This document shows, piece after piece, positions 1-7,583 of a stretch of DNA of 37,894 nt; the first letter of the stretch is position 1, and every line of letters starts with the position of its first letter. This DNA comes from Geothermobacter hydrogeniphilus (GTDB lineage Bacteria > Desulfobacterota > Desulfuromonadia > Desulfuromonadales > Geothermobacteraceae): assembly GCF_002898515.1 (NCBI RefSeq), contig NZ_PPFX01000043.1, positions 1-37,894 on the forward strand, read 5' to 3'. Under the pieces are notes generated by a model, which did no database searches, was not told the origin of the DNA, and saw only the letters and a program-made list of their open reading frames with translations. A program made the position numbers and the translations under genes.

Positions 1-195
1 CCTGTCATTAACGACACAAAGCCCTTGCAAAAAGGGGGGAGACCATATACGGACTATACAGGCTGAAGCGAAAATTCGAGCGTTTGAGCACAGATTTCGG
101 CTCAATTGCAGCCTCATAGCAGCGGCTATGGGGCAAAATGGAGCTGGGATATGGGCCGAACGCGCGGATTTGCAGCCAGTTCATCAACAGCCTCC
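1..195. other. Intergenic DNA upstream of ftsK, no convincing gene
   Basis: No convincing coding region is visible. The one clear structure is a hairpin at 111-134: CATAGC and GCTATG around the loop AGCG, extended by GCC and GGC after one unpaired base on each side. It has no T-run, so it is not an obvious terminator. A short minus-strand open frame at 8-220 has no ribosome-binding site and no recognisable domain. The segment may belong to a longer repeat that continues into the element at 196-347, but only one copy is in view. Confidence 0.5.
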
Positions 196-347
196 TAGCG
201 GGCTGATGAAAAACGTCCATCTGCTGCGTTACCCTTCCCCCGCGTCAACGACGGACCTTCCGGTACGCCTTATGCCGCGGGGCTGCGGACGCCTTGCAAC
301 TGGACATTTTTGTTCTGCCTCAGGAACCTGACGTTTCAACACCCTGC
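196..347 (+). repeat. Dispersed palindromic repeat, family 2, copy 1
   Basis: About 150 bp closely resembling 26270-26420. Shared blocks include TAGCGGGCTGATGAAAAACG at the left, CCGCGTCAACGACG and CCTTCCGGTACGCCTTATGC in the middle, and CTGGACATTTTTG to the right. The element is roughly self-complementary: its left arm (GGGCTGATGAAAAACGTC) resembles the reverse complement of its right end (GGGTGTTGAAACGTC), and the centre holds CCTTCCGG-type symmetry. There is no open reading frame of note. It looks like a non-coding hairpin-forming repeat or a MITE; which one cannot be told from two copies. Confidence 0.8.
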
Positions 348-376
348 CGGTCTGCCGGCAACCGATTCCGGCAAGA

Positions 377-406
377 TTGCCAAATACTTACGGATTGCGC
401 TATAGT
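377..406 (+). promoter_or_regulatory. Possible sigma-70 promoter for ftsK
   Basis: TTGCCA at 377-382 and TATAGT at 401-406 are separated by 18 bp. Transcription would begin within a few bases of the ATG at 416, giving an almost leaderless message. That fits the lack of a Shine-Dalgarno sequence before that ATG. The match is moderate and unsupported by other evidence. Confidence 0.35.
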
Positions 407-415
407 GCGCTGGTT

Positions 416-2692
416 ATGAGCGACGACAACAAACCATTTTTCCGCGAGCATCTGCAAAAGGAAATCGCCGGTTTTTTCTGGCTGGCCTTCGGCATCTTTA
501 CGCTGTTGAGCCTGGTCTCCTTCAACATCAACGATCCTTCCTTCAACAACAACCTGCATCCGCCGCAGATCAGCAACTTCGGCGGCGTGGTCGGTGCCCA
601 CCTGGCCGATCTTTTCTTTCAGCTTATCGGCCTGCCGGCCTTCCTGGTGCCGCTGGCCTGTTTTCTGTTCGCCTGGCGGCTGCTCAAGTTCCGCGATGTC
701 AAGGTACGCCTCTACAAGATCGGCGCCTTTCTGCTGCTGTTGCTGAGCCTTGACGGCCTGCTGGCCCTGCACTGGCGACTGGTCAGCCCCTTCGGCCAAC
801 CGATCAACGAGGCCGGCGGAGCGTTGGGCCGGATGTTCGCCGATCTGCTGCGCGGCTATCTCAACCTCACCGGCGCTTTCATCGTGCTGCTGGTTTTTTT
901 CCTGGTCGCCTTCATGCTGGTAGCACGCTTTTCCCTGGTGCTTTTCCTGGAAGGCCTGGCCGAGCGAGCCGGAACCTTTCTCAACAAGCGCCGGGACGCG
1001 CGGCGCGCCCGAAAAAAGCAGAAGGCCCTGGTCAAGGGGGTCAGACTGGACAAGGAACCGATCATTGTCCAGACCGAACCGGTGCAGCTGCCGCCGCCCG
1101 CCCCCAAGGTCACCCGCGGCAAACGCAGAAAGAAGGAGCCGCCGGAAGAGCAGGAGGCGTTCGAGTTTCTCGAACCGACCGGCACCTACCACCCGCCAAC
1201 CCTCAACCTGCTTGACCACGAGGGTGCGCCGGCGCCGCCCGTCGACCGCGACGCGCTGATGATGAACGCCCGTCTGCTGGAGAAAAAACTGAAGGACTTC
1301 GGTGTTGACGGCGAGGTTTCCGAGGTCAAGCCGGGTCCGGTGGTCACCATGTACGAGTTCGCTCCGGCGCCGGGGGTCAAGGTCAACAAGATCGCCGGGC
1401 TGGCCGATGACCTGGCCATGGCCCTGCAGGCGTTGTCGATCCGCATCGTCGCGCCGATTCCCGGCCGCGGCGTGGTCGGGATCGAAATTCCCAACAAGCA
1501 GCGGGAAACCGTCTACCTGAAGGATATTTTCCTGTCGTCGGAATTCCAGAAAAGCGGCGGCAGACTGCCGATGGCGCTCGGCAACGATATCTTCGGTCAT
1601 ACGGTCGTCTCCGATTTGGCCAAGATGCCCCACCTGCTGGTCGCCGGTTCGACCGGCAGCGGCAAGTCGGTTTCCATCAACACCATGATTCTCTCGCTCC
1701 TCTACCGGGCGACGCCGCACGACGTACGGCTGATCATGGTCGACCCGAAAATGCTCGAACTCTCCATCTACGAGGGGATTCCCCACCTGCTGCTGCCGGT
1801 GGTCACCGACCCGAAGAAGGCGTCGCTGGCCCTGGCCTGGGCGGTGCGGGAGATGGAGCGGCGCTACAAACTGATGGCCGACAAGGGCGTGCGCAATATC
1901 GACGGCTACAACAAGAAGGTCGCCAAAGAAGAGAAAGAGGCGGAAAAACTCAGGGCGCGCGGGAAGATGGTCGTCGAGGAGGTGACGGAAGCACTCGACC
2001 CCGATGCCCCGATTCCGGATCCGGAAGAGGTGCTCGACCATGGTCACCTGCCCTATATCGTCGTCATTGTCGATGAACTGGCCGACCTGATGATGGTTGC
2101 CGGACGCGAAATTGAGGAGAGCGTCGCCCGCCTGGCGCAGATGGCCCGCGCCGCCGGCATCCACCTGATTCTCGCTACCCAGCGACCGAGCGTCGATGTC
2201 ATCACCGGCCTGATCAAGGCCAACTTCCCGACCCGCATCTCCTTCAAGGTCTTCTCGCGCACCGACTCGCGCACCATCCTCGACTCGATGGGGGCCGAAA
2301 GTCTGCTCGGTATGGGTGACATGCTCTTCCTGCCTCCCGGAACGGGGGTTTTGCAGCGCGTTCACGGCGCCTTCGTCTCCGAACTGGAAGTCCAGCGGGT
2401 GGTCGATTTTCTCAAAAAACAGGGCGATCCCGAGTACGACAAGAGCATCCTCGAAGCCCCGGCCGCTGCCGACGGCGGCGGCAGCGGTGATGATGACTAT
2501 GATGAAAAGTGGGATGAAGCCCTGGCCATCATCAGTGAAACCCGCCAGGCCTCAATCTCGATGCTGCAGCGCCGCCTGCGCCTCGGCTACAACCGGGCGG
2601 CGCGGATGATCGAAAAGATGGAGCAGGAAGGAATCGTCGGCCCCTCCGACGGCACCAGCCGCCCGCGCGAGGTGTTTATCGGTAAGATGTGA
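416..2692 (+). CDS. ftsK: DNA translocase FtsK/SpoIIIE
   Basis: Septum-anchored, ATP-driven DNA pump that clears chromosome termini at division and supports dimer resolution. The 758-residue product has about four hydrophobic membrane segments in the first 175 residues, then a short charged linker (KRRDARRARKKQK), the alpha/beta motor and a winged-helix gamma domain over the last 70 or so residues (from ALAIISETRQASISMLQRRL). Walker A is GSTGSGKS at residues 411-418 and Walker B is IVVIVDELAD with D553-E554. The linker is short, so the protein resembles the compact SpoIIIE-like form rather than the 1300-residue E. coli FtsK. ATG 416 gives the expected N-terminus; an in-frame TTG at 377 would add 13 residues. 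Neither start has a clear Shine-Dalgarno sequence. The gene stands alone, with repeats on both sides. Confidence 0.97.
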   Translation: MSDDNKPFFREHLQKEIAGFFWLAFGIFTLLSLVSFNINDPSFNNNLHPPQISNFGGVVGAHLADLFFQLIGLPAFLVPLACFLFAWRLLKFRDVKVRLYKIGAFLLLLLSLDGLLALHWRLVSPFGQPINEAGGALGRMFADLLRGYLNLTGAFIVLLVFFLVAFMLVARFSLVLFLEGLAERAGTFLNKRRDARRARKKQKALVKGVRLDKEPIIVQTEPVQLPPPAPKVTRGKRRKKEPPEEQEAFEFLEPTGTYHPPTLNLLDHEGAPAPPVDRDALMMNARLLEKKLKDFGVDGEVSEVKPGPVVTMYEFAPAPGVKVNKIAGLADDLAMALQALSIRIVAPIPGRGVVGIEIPNKQRETVYLKDIFLSSEFQKSGGRLPMALGNDIFGHTVVSDLAKMPHLLVAGSTGSGKSVSINTMILSLLYRATPHDVRLIMVDPKMLELSIYEGIPHLLLPVVTDPKKASLALAWAVREMERRYKLMADKGVRNIDGYNKKVAKEEKEAEKLRARGKMVVEEVTEALDPDAPIPDPEEVLDHGHLPYIVVIVDELADLMMVAGREIEESVARLAQMARAAGIHLILATQRPSVDVITGLIKANFPTRISFKVFSRTDSRTILDSMGAESLLGMGDMLFLPPGTGVLQRVHGAFVSELEVQRVVDFLKKQGDPEYDKSILEAPAAADGGGSGDDDYDEKWDEALAIISETRQASISMLQRRLRLGYNRAARMIEKMEQEGIVGPSDGTSRPREVFIGKM

Positions 2693-2728
2693 GGTTCGAG
2701 GTACAAGGCTCAAGGTTTTAACCTCGCA

Positions 2729-2763
2729 CCTCCAGCCTCCAGCCTCCAGCCTCCAGCCTCCAG
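2729..2763 (+). repeat. Heptamer tandem array (CCTCCAG x5)
   Basis: Five perfect head-to-tail copies of CCTCCAG lie in the ftsK-abiEi gap. Just upstream, GAGGTT (2691-2696) and AACCTC (2720-2725) form an inverted pair. This is one of nine seven-base-period arrays in intergenic positions in the window. Confidence 0.95.
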
Positions 2764-2772
2764 CCCGATTTC

Positions 2773-2837
2773 TGAACCCACGTTCACCGTTACCCCCTTG
2801 TTCACAATCACTGAACAGGCTACAATGATGAACAAGG
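2773..2837 (+). promoter_or_regulatory. Promoter with five TGAAC/GTTCA half-sites before the AbiEi-type gene
   Basis: A sigma-70-like promoter is visible: TTGTTC (2798-2803), a 17-bp spacer, then TACAAT (2821-2826). TGAAC/GTTCA half-sites cover it at 2773-2777, 2782-2786, 2800-2804, 2812-2816 and 2829-2833. The first two form the inverted pair TGAAC-N4-GTTCA. The next two form TGTTCA-N7-TGAACA, which sits across the spacer. CCTTGTTCA (2796-2804) also pairs perfectly with TGAACAAGG (2829-2837), which overlaps the Shine-Dalgarno sequence. This is the layout of a repressor operator. Autoregulation by the downstream wHTH protein is inference; known AbiEi proteins repress their own promoters through inverted repeats. 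Confidence 0.6.
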
Positions 2838-2847
2838 AGCCACAGGG

Positions 2848-3912
2848 ATGGGACGCAATCTGACCGACAACGAAAAACGAACACTTGAAGACTGCCTGCG
2901 CAACCTGCGTTCCCTGCGGGGCTGCGAGGCGGCCTACATCGAACCCGGCAGCAACCCCGCCGACCCCGATGCTCTTCATCTCAAGGGCCCCTGGGGAGAA
3001 CTCGACTACCTGGTCATGACCCGGCTGCGACTTTCAACCGCCGGTGCCGAGATTGCCATCAACCAGATCAAAAACGGCCCCGCACCCGACCGTTCCCTGC
3101 TGGTGACCGACTACATCTCCGAGGATTTAAGCCGCAAACTCCGCCAGAGCGGCGTTGATTATGTCGATGCCGCCGGCAACGCCAGCCTGCAACGACCGCC
3201 TCTCTACGTTGAAGTCAGCGGCCGCAAACGCGTGGAGCGCCGAGGGCGCAGCAGCCGGGCCTTCCAGCCGGCCGGGCTGAAACTTGTTTTTCTGCTGCTG
3301 CGGGTGCCGCAGGCGGCGCGCTGGACCTACCGGGACCTGGCTGGAGAGGCGGGCATCGCCCTCGGGGCGGTCGGCCCGATCCTGCGCGAGCTTGAAGAAC
3401 TCGACTATCTGAGAAACAGCGGCGGGCAGCGCCTTCTGCAATCCCGTCATGACCTGTTGCTGCGCTGGGAACTCGGCTACGGTGAACGGCTGCAGCCGAG
3501 CCTCGACTGCCAGAGATGCCGCCTCGCCGCCGGGCTGAAGATCTCGGACCTGCCGAACCTGATCGAACAGCAGGGCATGACAGAGACGGTTCTCGTCGGC
3601 GGCCGACTCGGCACCTGCCTGCTGCTGCAGCAGGGAACAGCCACCGGGGCGAGCCTGCACTACGACGGTGATGCCCTGCGCACCATGCTGCGACTTCAGT
3701 TGATCCCCGACCCCAACGGCCGGATTCGATTGATGAAACGCTTCGGCCATGCCGACCACTGGCAGGGCTGGCGCCCGCAGAGCGCCCGGATCGCCGATCC
3801 GCTGCTGCTGCATGCCGAACTTCAGTTGGACGGAGCCGACTCCGACGATCTGCAGCAACGTTTGTTTCAACGTTATCTTATGCCCCGTTTCGCCGAAGAA
3901 CGGATTGAATGA
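2848..3912 (+). CDS. AbiEi-type (type IV antitoxin-like) winged-helix regulator, no toxin partner
   Basis: A 354-residue protein resembling the AbiEi_2 family of transcriptional regulators and type IV antitoxins. The family hallmark is the block around residues 90-135 (LVTDYISEDLSRKLRQ, then VDYVDAAGNASLQRPPLYVE and SGRK). A winged-helix follows at about 145-190 (FQPAGLKLVFLLL, then YRDLAGEAGIALGAVGPILR). The stretch LLLRWELGYGERLQP at about 205-220 is also typical. ATG 2848 follows AAGGAG with good spacing. In AbiE systems the partner toxin is an AbiEii nucleotidyltransferase encoded directly downstream. The next gene here is a DUF3135 protein, so this copy is either an orphan regulator or has lost its toxin. 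The function is therefore most safely given as a DNA-binding regulator. Confidence 0.75.
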   Translation: MGRNLTDNEKRTLEDCLRNLRSLRGCEAAYIEPGSNPADPDALHLKGPWGELDYLVMTRLRLSTAGAEIAINQIKNGPAPDRSLLVTDYISEDLSRKLRQSGVDYVDAAGNASLQRPPLYVEVSGRKRVERRGRSSRAFQPAGLKLVFLLLRVPQAARWTYRDLAGEAGIALGAVGPILRELEELDYLRNSGGQRLLQSRHDLLLRWELGYGERLQPSLDCQRCRLAAGLKISDLPNLIEQQGMTETVLVGGRLGTCLLLQQGTATGASLHYDGDALRTMLRLQLIPDPNGRIRLMKRFGHADHWQGWRPQSARIADPLLLHAELQLDGADSDDLQQRLFQRYLMPRFAEERIE

Positions 3913-3992
3913 CTGGAGCCGGGACAGGGCTGAACGCACTGCCTCGGGAGAAAGAAAGGCCGGCATGCCGGCACAACCGACGGAGGTATCCC

Positions 3993-4352
3993 ATGCTGCC
4001 GCAAGTTGACGACACCCGGGCCATCATCGATCGCCTCAGCGCCCTGATCGACACCGACCCGGAGCAATTCGAGCGCGAAAGCCGCGCCATTATTGAACAG
4101 ACCATCGCCAGTTTCCCCGAACATCACCGCCACCGCGCCCGGGGGCTGCAATTCAGGATTGACAACGCCCTCGCCCAGTGCTCCGATCCCCTCTCGCGAA
4201 TGAACAAAATGGTGGAAATTTTCTGGGAACAATTCCGCCAGTTTCACGACATCCTCCACGACCCGGAAAAAGTTCTCAACGAACGGGAATCGAACCGCGA
4301 GGTCTGCAAGGTGATCCCCCTGCGGGGCTCCGACACCAGGCAGGCGGGATAA
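3993..4352 (+). CDS. DUF3135-family protein
   Basis: Small soluble protein of 119 residues matching the DUF3135 pattern: an N-terminal stretch with DPEQFERESRAIIEQTI, then HRHRARGLQFRIDNALA at about residues 46-62, and a helical C-terminal half. No catalytic motif, signal peptide or membrane segment is visible and the family's function is unknown to me. The start was set at ATG 3993 because GGAGG lies six bases upstream; an in-frame extension back to 3909 would overlap the previous gene and add an unrelated, arginine-rich leader. It lies 80 bp after the AbiEi-type gene and 60 bp before the HD protein, so the three may be co-transcribed. Confidence 0.75.
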   Translation: MLPQVDDTRAIIDRLSALIDTDPEQFERESRAIIEQTIASFPEHHRHRARGLQFRIDNALAQCSDPLSRMNKMVEIFWEQFRQFHDILHDPEKVLNERESNREVCKVIPLRGSDTRQAG

Positions 4353-4412
4353 GAAAGGCAGGAACCCTTTTTTTCTGCTATGCTGACCATCTCACCCCCA
4401 AGGGAGACGGCA

Positions 4413-4979
4413 ATGAGCTACGGTATGACCCGCGACCAGGCTCTCGACCTGGTTCGGCAACACATTGAAACCCCCAACCTGATCAAGCACTCTCTGGCCA
4501 GCGAGGCGGTGTTGCGCGCCATGGCACGCCGACTGGGAACCGACGAAGAACAGTGGGGACTGGCCGGACTGCTGCATGATCTGGATGTCGAACGGACGGC
4601 TGACGACCTGGCACGCCATACCCACGAGACGGTGCGGATTCTCTCCGAACGGGGCCTCGATGCCGAGATCATCGAGGCGATCCGCCTGCACAACGAGGAG
4701 GCACACCCCGACCGCCGCAGTTCTACCTTTCACCACGCGCTGGCGGCGGGCGAAACCATCACCGGGCTGGTTATCGCCACCGCGCTGGTCTACCCGGATA
4801 AAAAACTCGCGTCCGTCAAACCGAAGTCGGTCCGCAAACGCATCAAGGAAAAATCCTTCGCCGCCGGCGCCAACCGTGACATCATCCGGGAGTGCGAACT
4901 GGCCGGCATTCCTCTCGATGAATTCTGCGAACTGTCGCTCAGGGCCCTGCAGGACATCGCCGGCGACCTGGGGCTGTAG
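4413..4979 (+). CDS. HD-domain (HDIG-type) phosphohydrolase
   Basis: 188-residue protein with the metal-binding HD pattern: H26 in LIKHSLASEA, H55-D56 in GLLHDLDVER, H69/H71 in ARHTHETV, and H93-N94 in AIRLHNEE. HD proteins of this size (HDIG, COG2316-like) are metal-dependent phosphohydrolases acting on nucleotides or phosphoesters; the substrate cannot be told from sequence. ATG 4413 is preceded by AAGGGAGA. An upstream in-frame ATG at 4380 would add an unconserved 11-residue leader without a ribosome-binding site. No membrane segment or second domain is present. About 120 bp separate it from the larB promoter region. Confidence 0.85.
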   Translation: MSYGMTRDQALDLVRQHIETPNLIKHSLASEAVLRAMARRLGTDEEQWGLAGLLHDLDVERTADDLARHTHETVRILSERGLDAEIIEAIRLHNEEAHPDRRSSTFHHALAAGETITGLVIATALVYPDKKLASVKPKSVRKRIKEKSFAAGANRDIIRECELAGIPLDEFCELSLRALQDIAGDLGL

Positions 4980-5031
4980 CCACCCCGCCCACAGCGTCGG
5001 CCGTTCCCGGAGCCGGAGCCCCGCCCCGCGA

Positions 5032-5060
5032 TTGGCAAAGCCCCACCCGGCTGTTATAGT
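5032..5060 (+). promoter_or_regulatory. Sigma-70-type promoter for larB-larC-pgpA
   Basis: TTGGCA (5032-5037) and TATAGT (5055-5060) are spaced by exactly 17 bp, placing the transcription start near 5067, about 33 bases before the larB ATG. The three genes that follow overlap end to end, so this one promoter could serve all of them. No operator-like palindrome is visible next to it. Confidence 0.6.
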
Positions 5061-5099
5061 TAAATCTTTTCCTGCCACCGCAACGAGCTTCGACTATTT

Positions 5100-5858
5100 A
5101 TGAACCAACGGGAATTGAAAAATCTCCTGGCCGAGATCAGGGACGGCCGTATTGACCTTGATGAGGGGCTGGCGAGGCTGCGGCATCTGCCTTTCGAGGA
5201 TATCGGCATCGCCCGGATCGACCATCACCGCGAATTGCGGCAGGGAGCCCCCGAGGTCATCTTCGGCGAAAACAAAACCCCGGAGCAGCTGCTGGCCATC
5301 GTCTCCGCCATGACCGGTCGACAACGGAATATTCTCGTCACTCGGCTGGATGAAGAGAAAGGCGGGCTCCTGGCCAGCCGCTGGACCGAGGGAGACTACG
5401 ATCCTCTCGCCCGGACCTTCTGCCTGCAGTTGTCTCCCCTGCCCGACCTGCACCGGGGACCGCTGCTGATTGCCTGTGCCGGGACGTCCGACCTGCCGGT
5501 CGCCCGCGAAGCAATGGTGACCGCCCGCATGTTCGGGATCCAGGTTGAGGAACTGACCGATGTCGGCGTCGCCGGCATCCATCGCCTGCTGGCTGAAACC
5601 GATCCTCTCAGCCGGGCCGCGGCGATCATTGTTGTCGCCGGAATGGAAGGGGCCCTGCCATCAGTCGTCGGCGGCCTGGTCGCGGTCCCGGTCATCGCCG
5701 TGCCCACTTCGGTCGGCTACGGCGCGGCCTTCGGCGGCGTTGCCGCCCTGCTCGGCATGCTCAATTCCTGCGCCGGCGGAGTCACCGTGGTCAACATCGA
5801 CAACGGCTTCGGCGCCGCCTTCGCCGCCGCGCGCATCTTGAGACGACAACCGGCATGA
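5100..5858 (+). CDS. larB: Nickel-pincer cofactor biosynthesis protein LarB
   Basis: LarB carboxylates and hydrolyses nicotinic acid adenine dinucleotide, the first step in making the nickel-pincer nucleotide cofactor of lactate racemase-type enzymes. The 252-residue product has the expected two parts: an N-terminal helical region (DIGIARIDHHRELRQGAPEV near residues 38-57) and a C-terminal PurE-like domain. The latter shows AGTSDLPVAREA, VVAGMEGALPSVVGGLV, VPTSVGYGAAFGG and LNSCAGGVTVVNIDNGFGAA. Its last four bases overlap larC (ATGA), so the two are translationally coupled. The Shine-Dalgarno sequence is poor. No larA or larE is present in the window, so the cofactor's user enzyme is not identified here. 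Confidence 0.93.
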   Translation: MNQRELKNLLAEIRDGRIDLDEGLARLRHLPFEDIGIARIDHHRELRQGAPEVIFGENKTPEQLLAIVSAMTGRQRNILVTRLDEEKGGLLASRWTEGDYDPLARTFCLQLSPLPDLHRGPLLIACAGTSDLPVAREAMVTARMFGIQVEELTDVGVAGIHRLLAETDPLSRAAAIIVVAGMEGALPSVVGGLVAVPVIAVPTSVGYGAAFGGVAALLGMLNSCAGGVTVVNIDNGFGAAFAAARILRRQPA

Positions 5859-7042
5859 AGACGCTCTATCTCGACACCTTTTCCGGCATCTCAGGAGACA
5901 TGCTGCTCGGTCTGCTGATCGATCTCGGGCTGCAGACACGGCAACTGGAAGAGGGGTTGAAAGGATTGCCGGTCAGCGGCTGGCGGTTGCGGATCGGACG
6001 CGAATCCCGTCAAGGGCTCGGCGGCACGCGGGTCGAGGTTCTCTGCGACACCGGTCAACCGCAGCGACACTGGAAGGAAATTGACGCCATGCTGGCCGGC
6101 AGCGACCTTCCGCAAACGGTCCGTGATACGGCCCGGCGGATTTTCCGGCGGCTGGGCGAAGCTGAAGCGAAGGTCCACGGCTGCGATATCGACCAGGTCC
6201 ACTTTCACGAAGTCGGCGCCGTCGACGCGATCATCGATATCTGCGGCGCGGCCCTGGGGCTCTCCCTGCTCGGCATCGAACAGTTGATCTGTGCTCCGCT
6301 GCCCCTCAGTCGAGGGTTCGTCGACACCGCCCACGGCCGCATGCCGCTGCCCGCTCCGGCCACCGCCGAGCTGCTGACCGGGCACCCGGTCTGCGATGCC
6401 GATTCCGGTTATGAACTGGTCACCCCCACCGGGGCGGCCATCGTCGTCACCCTGGCACGTTTCGGTTCCCTGCCACCGATGCGGCTCGACCGGGTCGGCT
6501 GCGGTGTCGGGGGACGCGATCTTGCCGACCGGCCCAACCTGCTGCGGGGCTTTCTCGGCCACAGCCGGAAGTCAGATCCGCAGCGAGACCAGGTCGCGGT
6601 GCTGGAAAGTCACCTTGACGACGGCAACCCGGAATGGCTCGGACACCTGATGGACCAGCTGTTTGCGGCAGGAGCCCTGGACGTCGTCTTCAGTCCGCTG
6701 CAGATGAAGAAAAACCGCCCGGCAACGGCGGTCCGCATCCTGGCGCGGCCGGAACAGGCCGACGCTCTGGCGCAACAGCTGCTGCGCCAGAGCAGCGCCG
6801 GCGGGGTCCGCATCGACCTGCAGCGGCGCCTGAAGCTTCGCCGGGAGGCGGGCCGGGTTTCGACCCCCTGGGGCGAGGTCGCGGTCAAACTCTTCTTCGA
6901 CGGCGGCAGATTGTTGCGGGTTACCCCCGAGTTCGAAGACTGCCGGCGACTCGCCGAGCGGCATCAGATTGATTTGCCGGATATCTACCGCGCTGTCGAA
7001 CGGGCAGCCGACGTACTCTTCACCCGGAAGGAACAGGAATGA
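5855..7042 (+). CDS. larC: Nickel insertion protein LarC (single-frame)
   Basis: CTP-dependent cyclometallase that inserts nickel into the pincer nucleotide. The 395-residue product opens with YLDTFSGISGDMLLG, then carries VHFHEVGAVDAIIDI at about 110-125, MPLPAPATAELLTGHP at about 164-179 and LVTPTGAAI at about 189-197. The C-terminal LarC2-like half includes LESHLDDGNPEWLGHLMDQL. In Lactobacillus larC is read as LarC1/LarC2 through a programmed frameshift; here it is one uninterrupted frame. Its ATG overlaps the larB stop and its own stop overlaps pgpA (ATGA in both cases), giving a tight three-gene unit. Confidence 0.93.
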   Translation: MKTLYLDTFSGISGDMLLGLLIDLGLQTRQLEEGLKGLPVSGWRLRIGRESRQGLGGTRVEVLCDTGQPQRHWKEIDAMLAGSDLPQTVRDTARRIFRRLGEAEAKVHGCDIDQVHFHEVGAVDAIIDICGAALGLSLLGIEQLICAPLPLSRGFVDTAHGRMPLPAPATAELLTGHPVCDADSGYELVTPTGAAIVVTLARFGSLPPMRLDRVGCGVGGRDLADRPNLLRGFLGHSRKSDPQRDQVAVLESHLDDGNPEWLGHLMDQLFAAGALDVVFSPLQMKKNRPATAVRILARPEQADALAQQLLRQSSAGGVRIDLQRRLKLRREAGRVSTPWGEVAVKLFFDGGRLLRVTPEFEDCRRLAERHQIDLPDIYRAVERAADVLFTRKEQE

Positions 7043-7521
7043 CGGAAGCGGATCACGCCCGCGGCACAGAACCGCGACTGGCGCTGCTGCTGGCGACCAA
7101 CGGCGGTCTCGGCCTGGCGCCGGTCGCATCGGGGACCTTCGGCACCCTGGCCGGGATTCCGGCTTTCTGGCTGCTCAGCCATCTCGGCGGATTTCTCTAT
7201 ACCCTGGCCTGGCTGCTGCTGCTGGTCATCGCCGTTCGCGTCTCCGACCGTGCCGGCCGCTATTACGGTGTTGCCGACGACGGACGCATCGTTATCGATG
7301 AACTGCTCGGCTACCTGGTCACGGTGGCCCTGCTTCCCTTCAGCTGGACGGCGGCGATCCTCGGTTTCCTCTTCTTCCGCCTCTTCGACATCGCCAAACT
7401 GCCGCCCGCATCCTGGTTTGACCGGGAGATGAAAAACGGTCTCGGGGTCGTTCTCGACGACGTCGCCGCCGGTATTTACGCCGCCCTGGCACTGCGTTTC
7501 TGCCTGGCGATTTTCACCTGA
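7039..7521 (+). CDS. pgpA: Phosphatidylglycerophosphatase A
   Basis: Inner-membrane phosphatase that dephosphorylates phosphatidylglycerophosphate in the last step of phosphatidylglycerol synthesis. The 160-residue product has the family signatures GGLGLAPVASGTFGTLAGIP near the N-terminus, DDGRIVIDELLGYLVT around residues 76-91 and FFRLFDIAKLPP around 112-123, among hydrophobic segments. It is only slightly shorter than E. coli PgpA. The start ATG overlaps the larC stop by four bases. The functional link to nickel-pincer synthesis is probably just co-transcription. Confidence 0.93.
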   Translation: MTEADHARGTEPRLALLLATNGGLGLAPVASGTFGTLAGIPAFWLLSHLGGFLYTLAWLLLLVIAVRVSDRAGRYYGVADDGRIVIDELLGYLVTVALLPFSWTAAILGFLFFRLFDIAKLPPASWFDREMKNGLGVVLDDVAAGIYAALALRFCLAIFT

Positions 7522-7523
7522 AA

Positions 7524-7570
7524 CTGGAGGCTGGAAGCTGGACCTTGAACCTTGAACCTTGAACCTCGAT
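7524..7570 (+). repeat. Seven-base-period array between pgpA and pncC
   Basis: Three degenerate CTGGARG-type units (7524-7544) run into three perfect CCTTGAA units (7543-7563) and a diverged fourth. The array occupies nearly the whole gap and ends 13 bases before the pncC ATG, in the place where a ribosome-binding site would be expected. Confidence 0.85.
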
Positions 7571-7583
7571 TGAACCTTTGCCC

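Noticed and set aside
320-2365. 681-codon open frame on the minus strand opposite ftsK
   Set aside because: Antisense shadow of a certain ftsK in G+C-rich DNA; rich in H, Q, R, D and G with no domain and no ribosome-binding site.
4353-4412. Terminator at the T-run after the DUF3135 gene
   Set aside because: CCCTTTTTTTC is present but no stable stem precedes it.
5855-7042. Programmed frameshift in larC as in Lactobacillus
   Set aside because: The frame is continuous through both the LarC1 and LarC2 parts.
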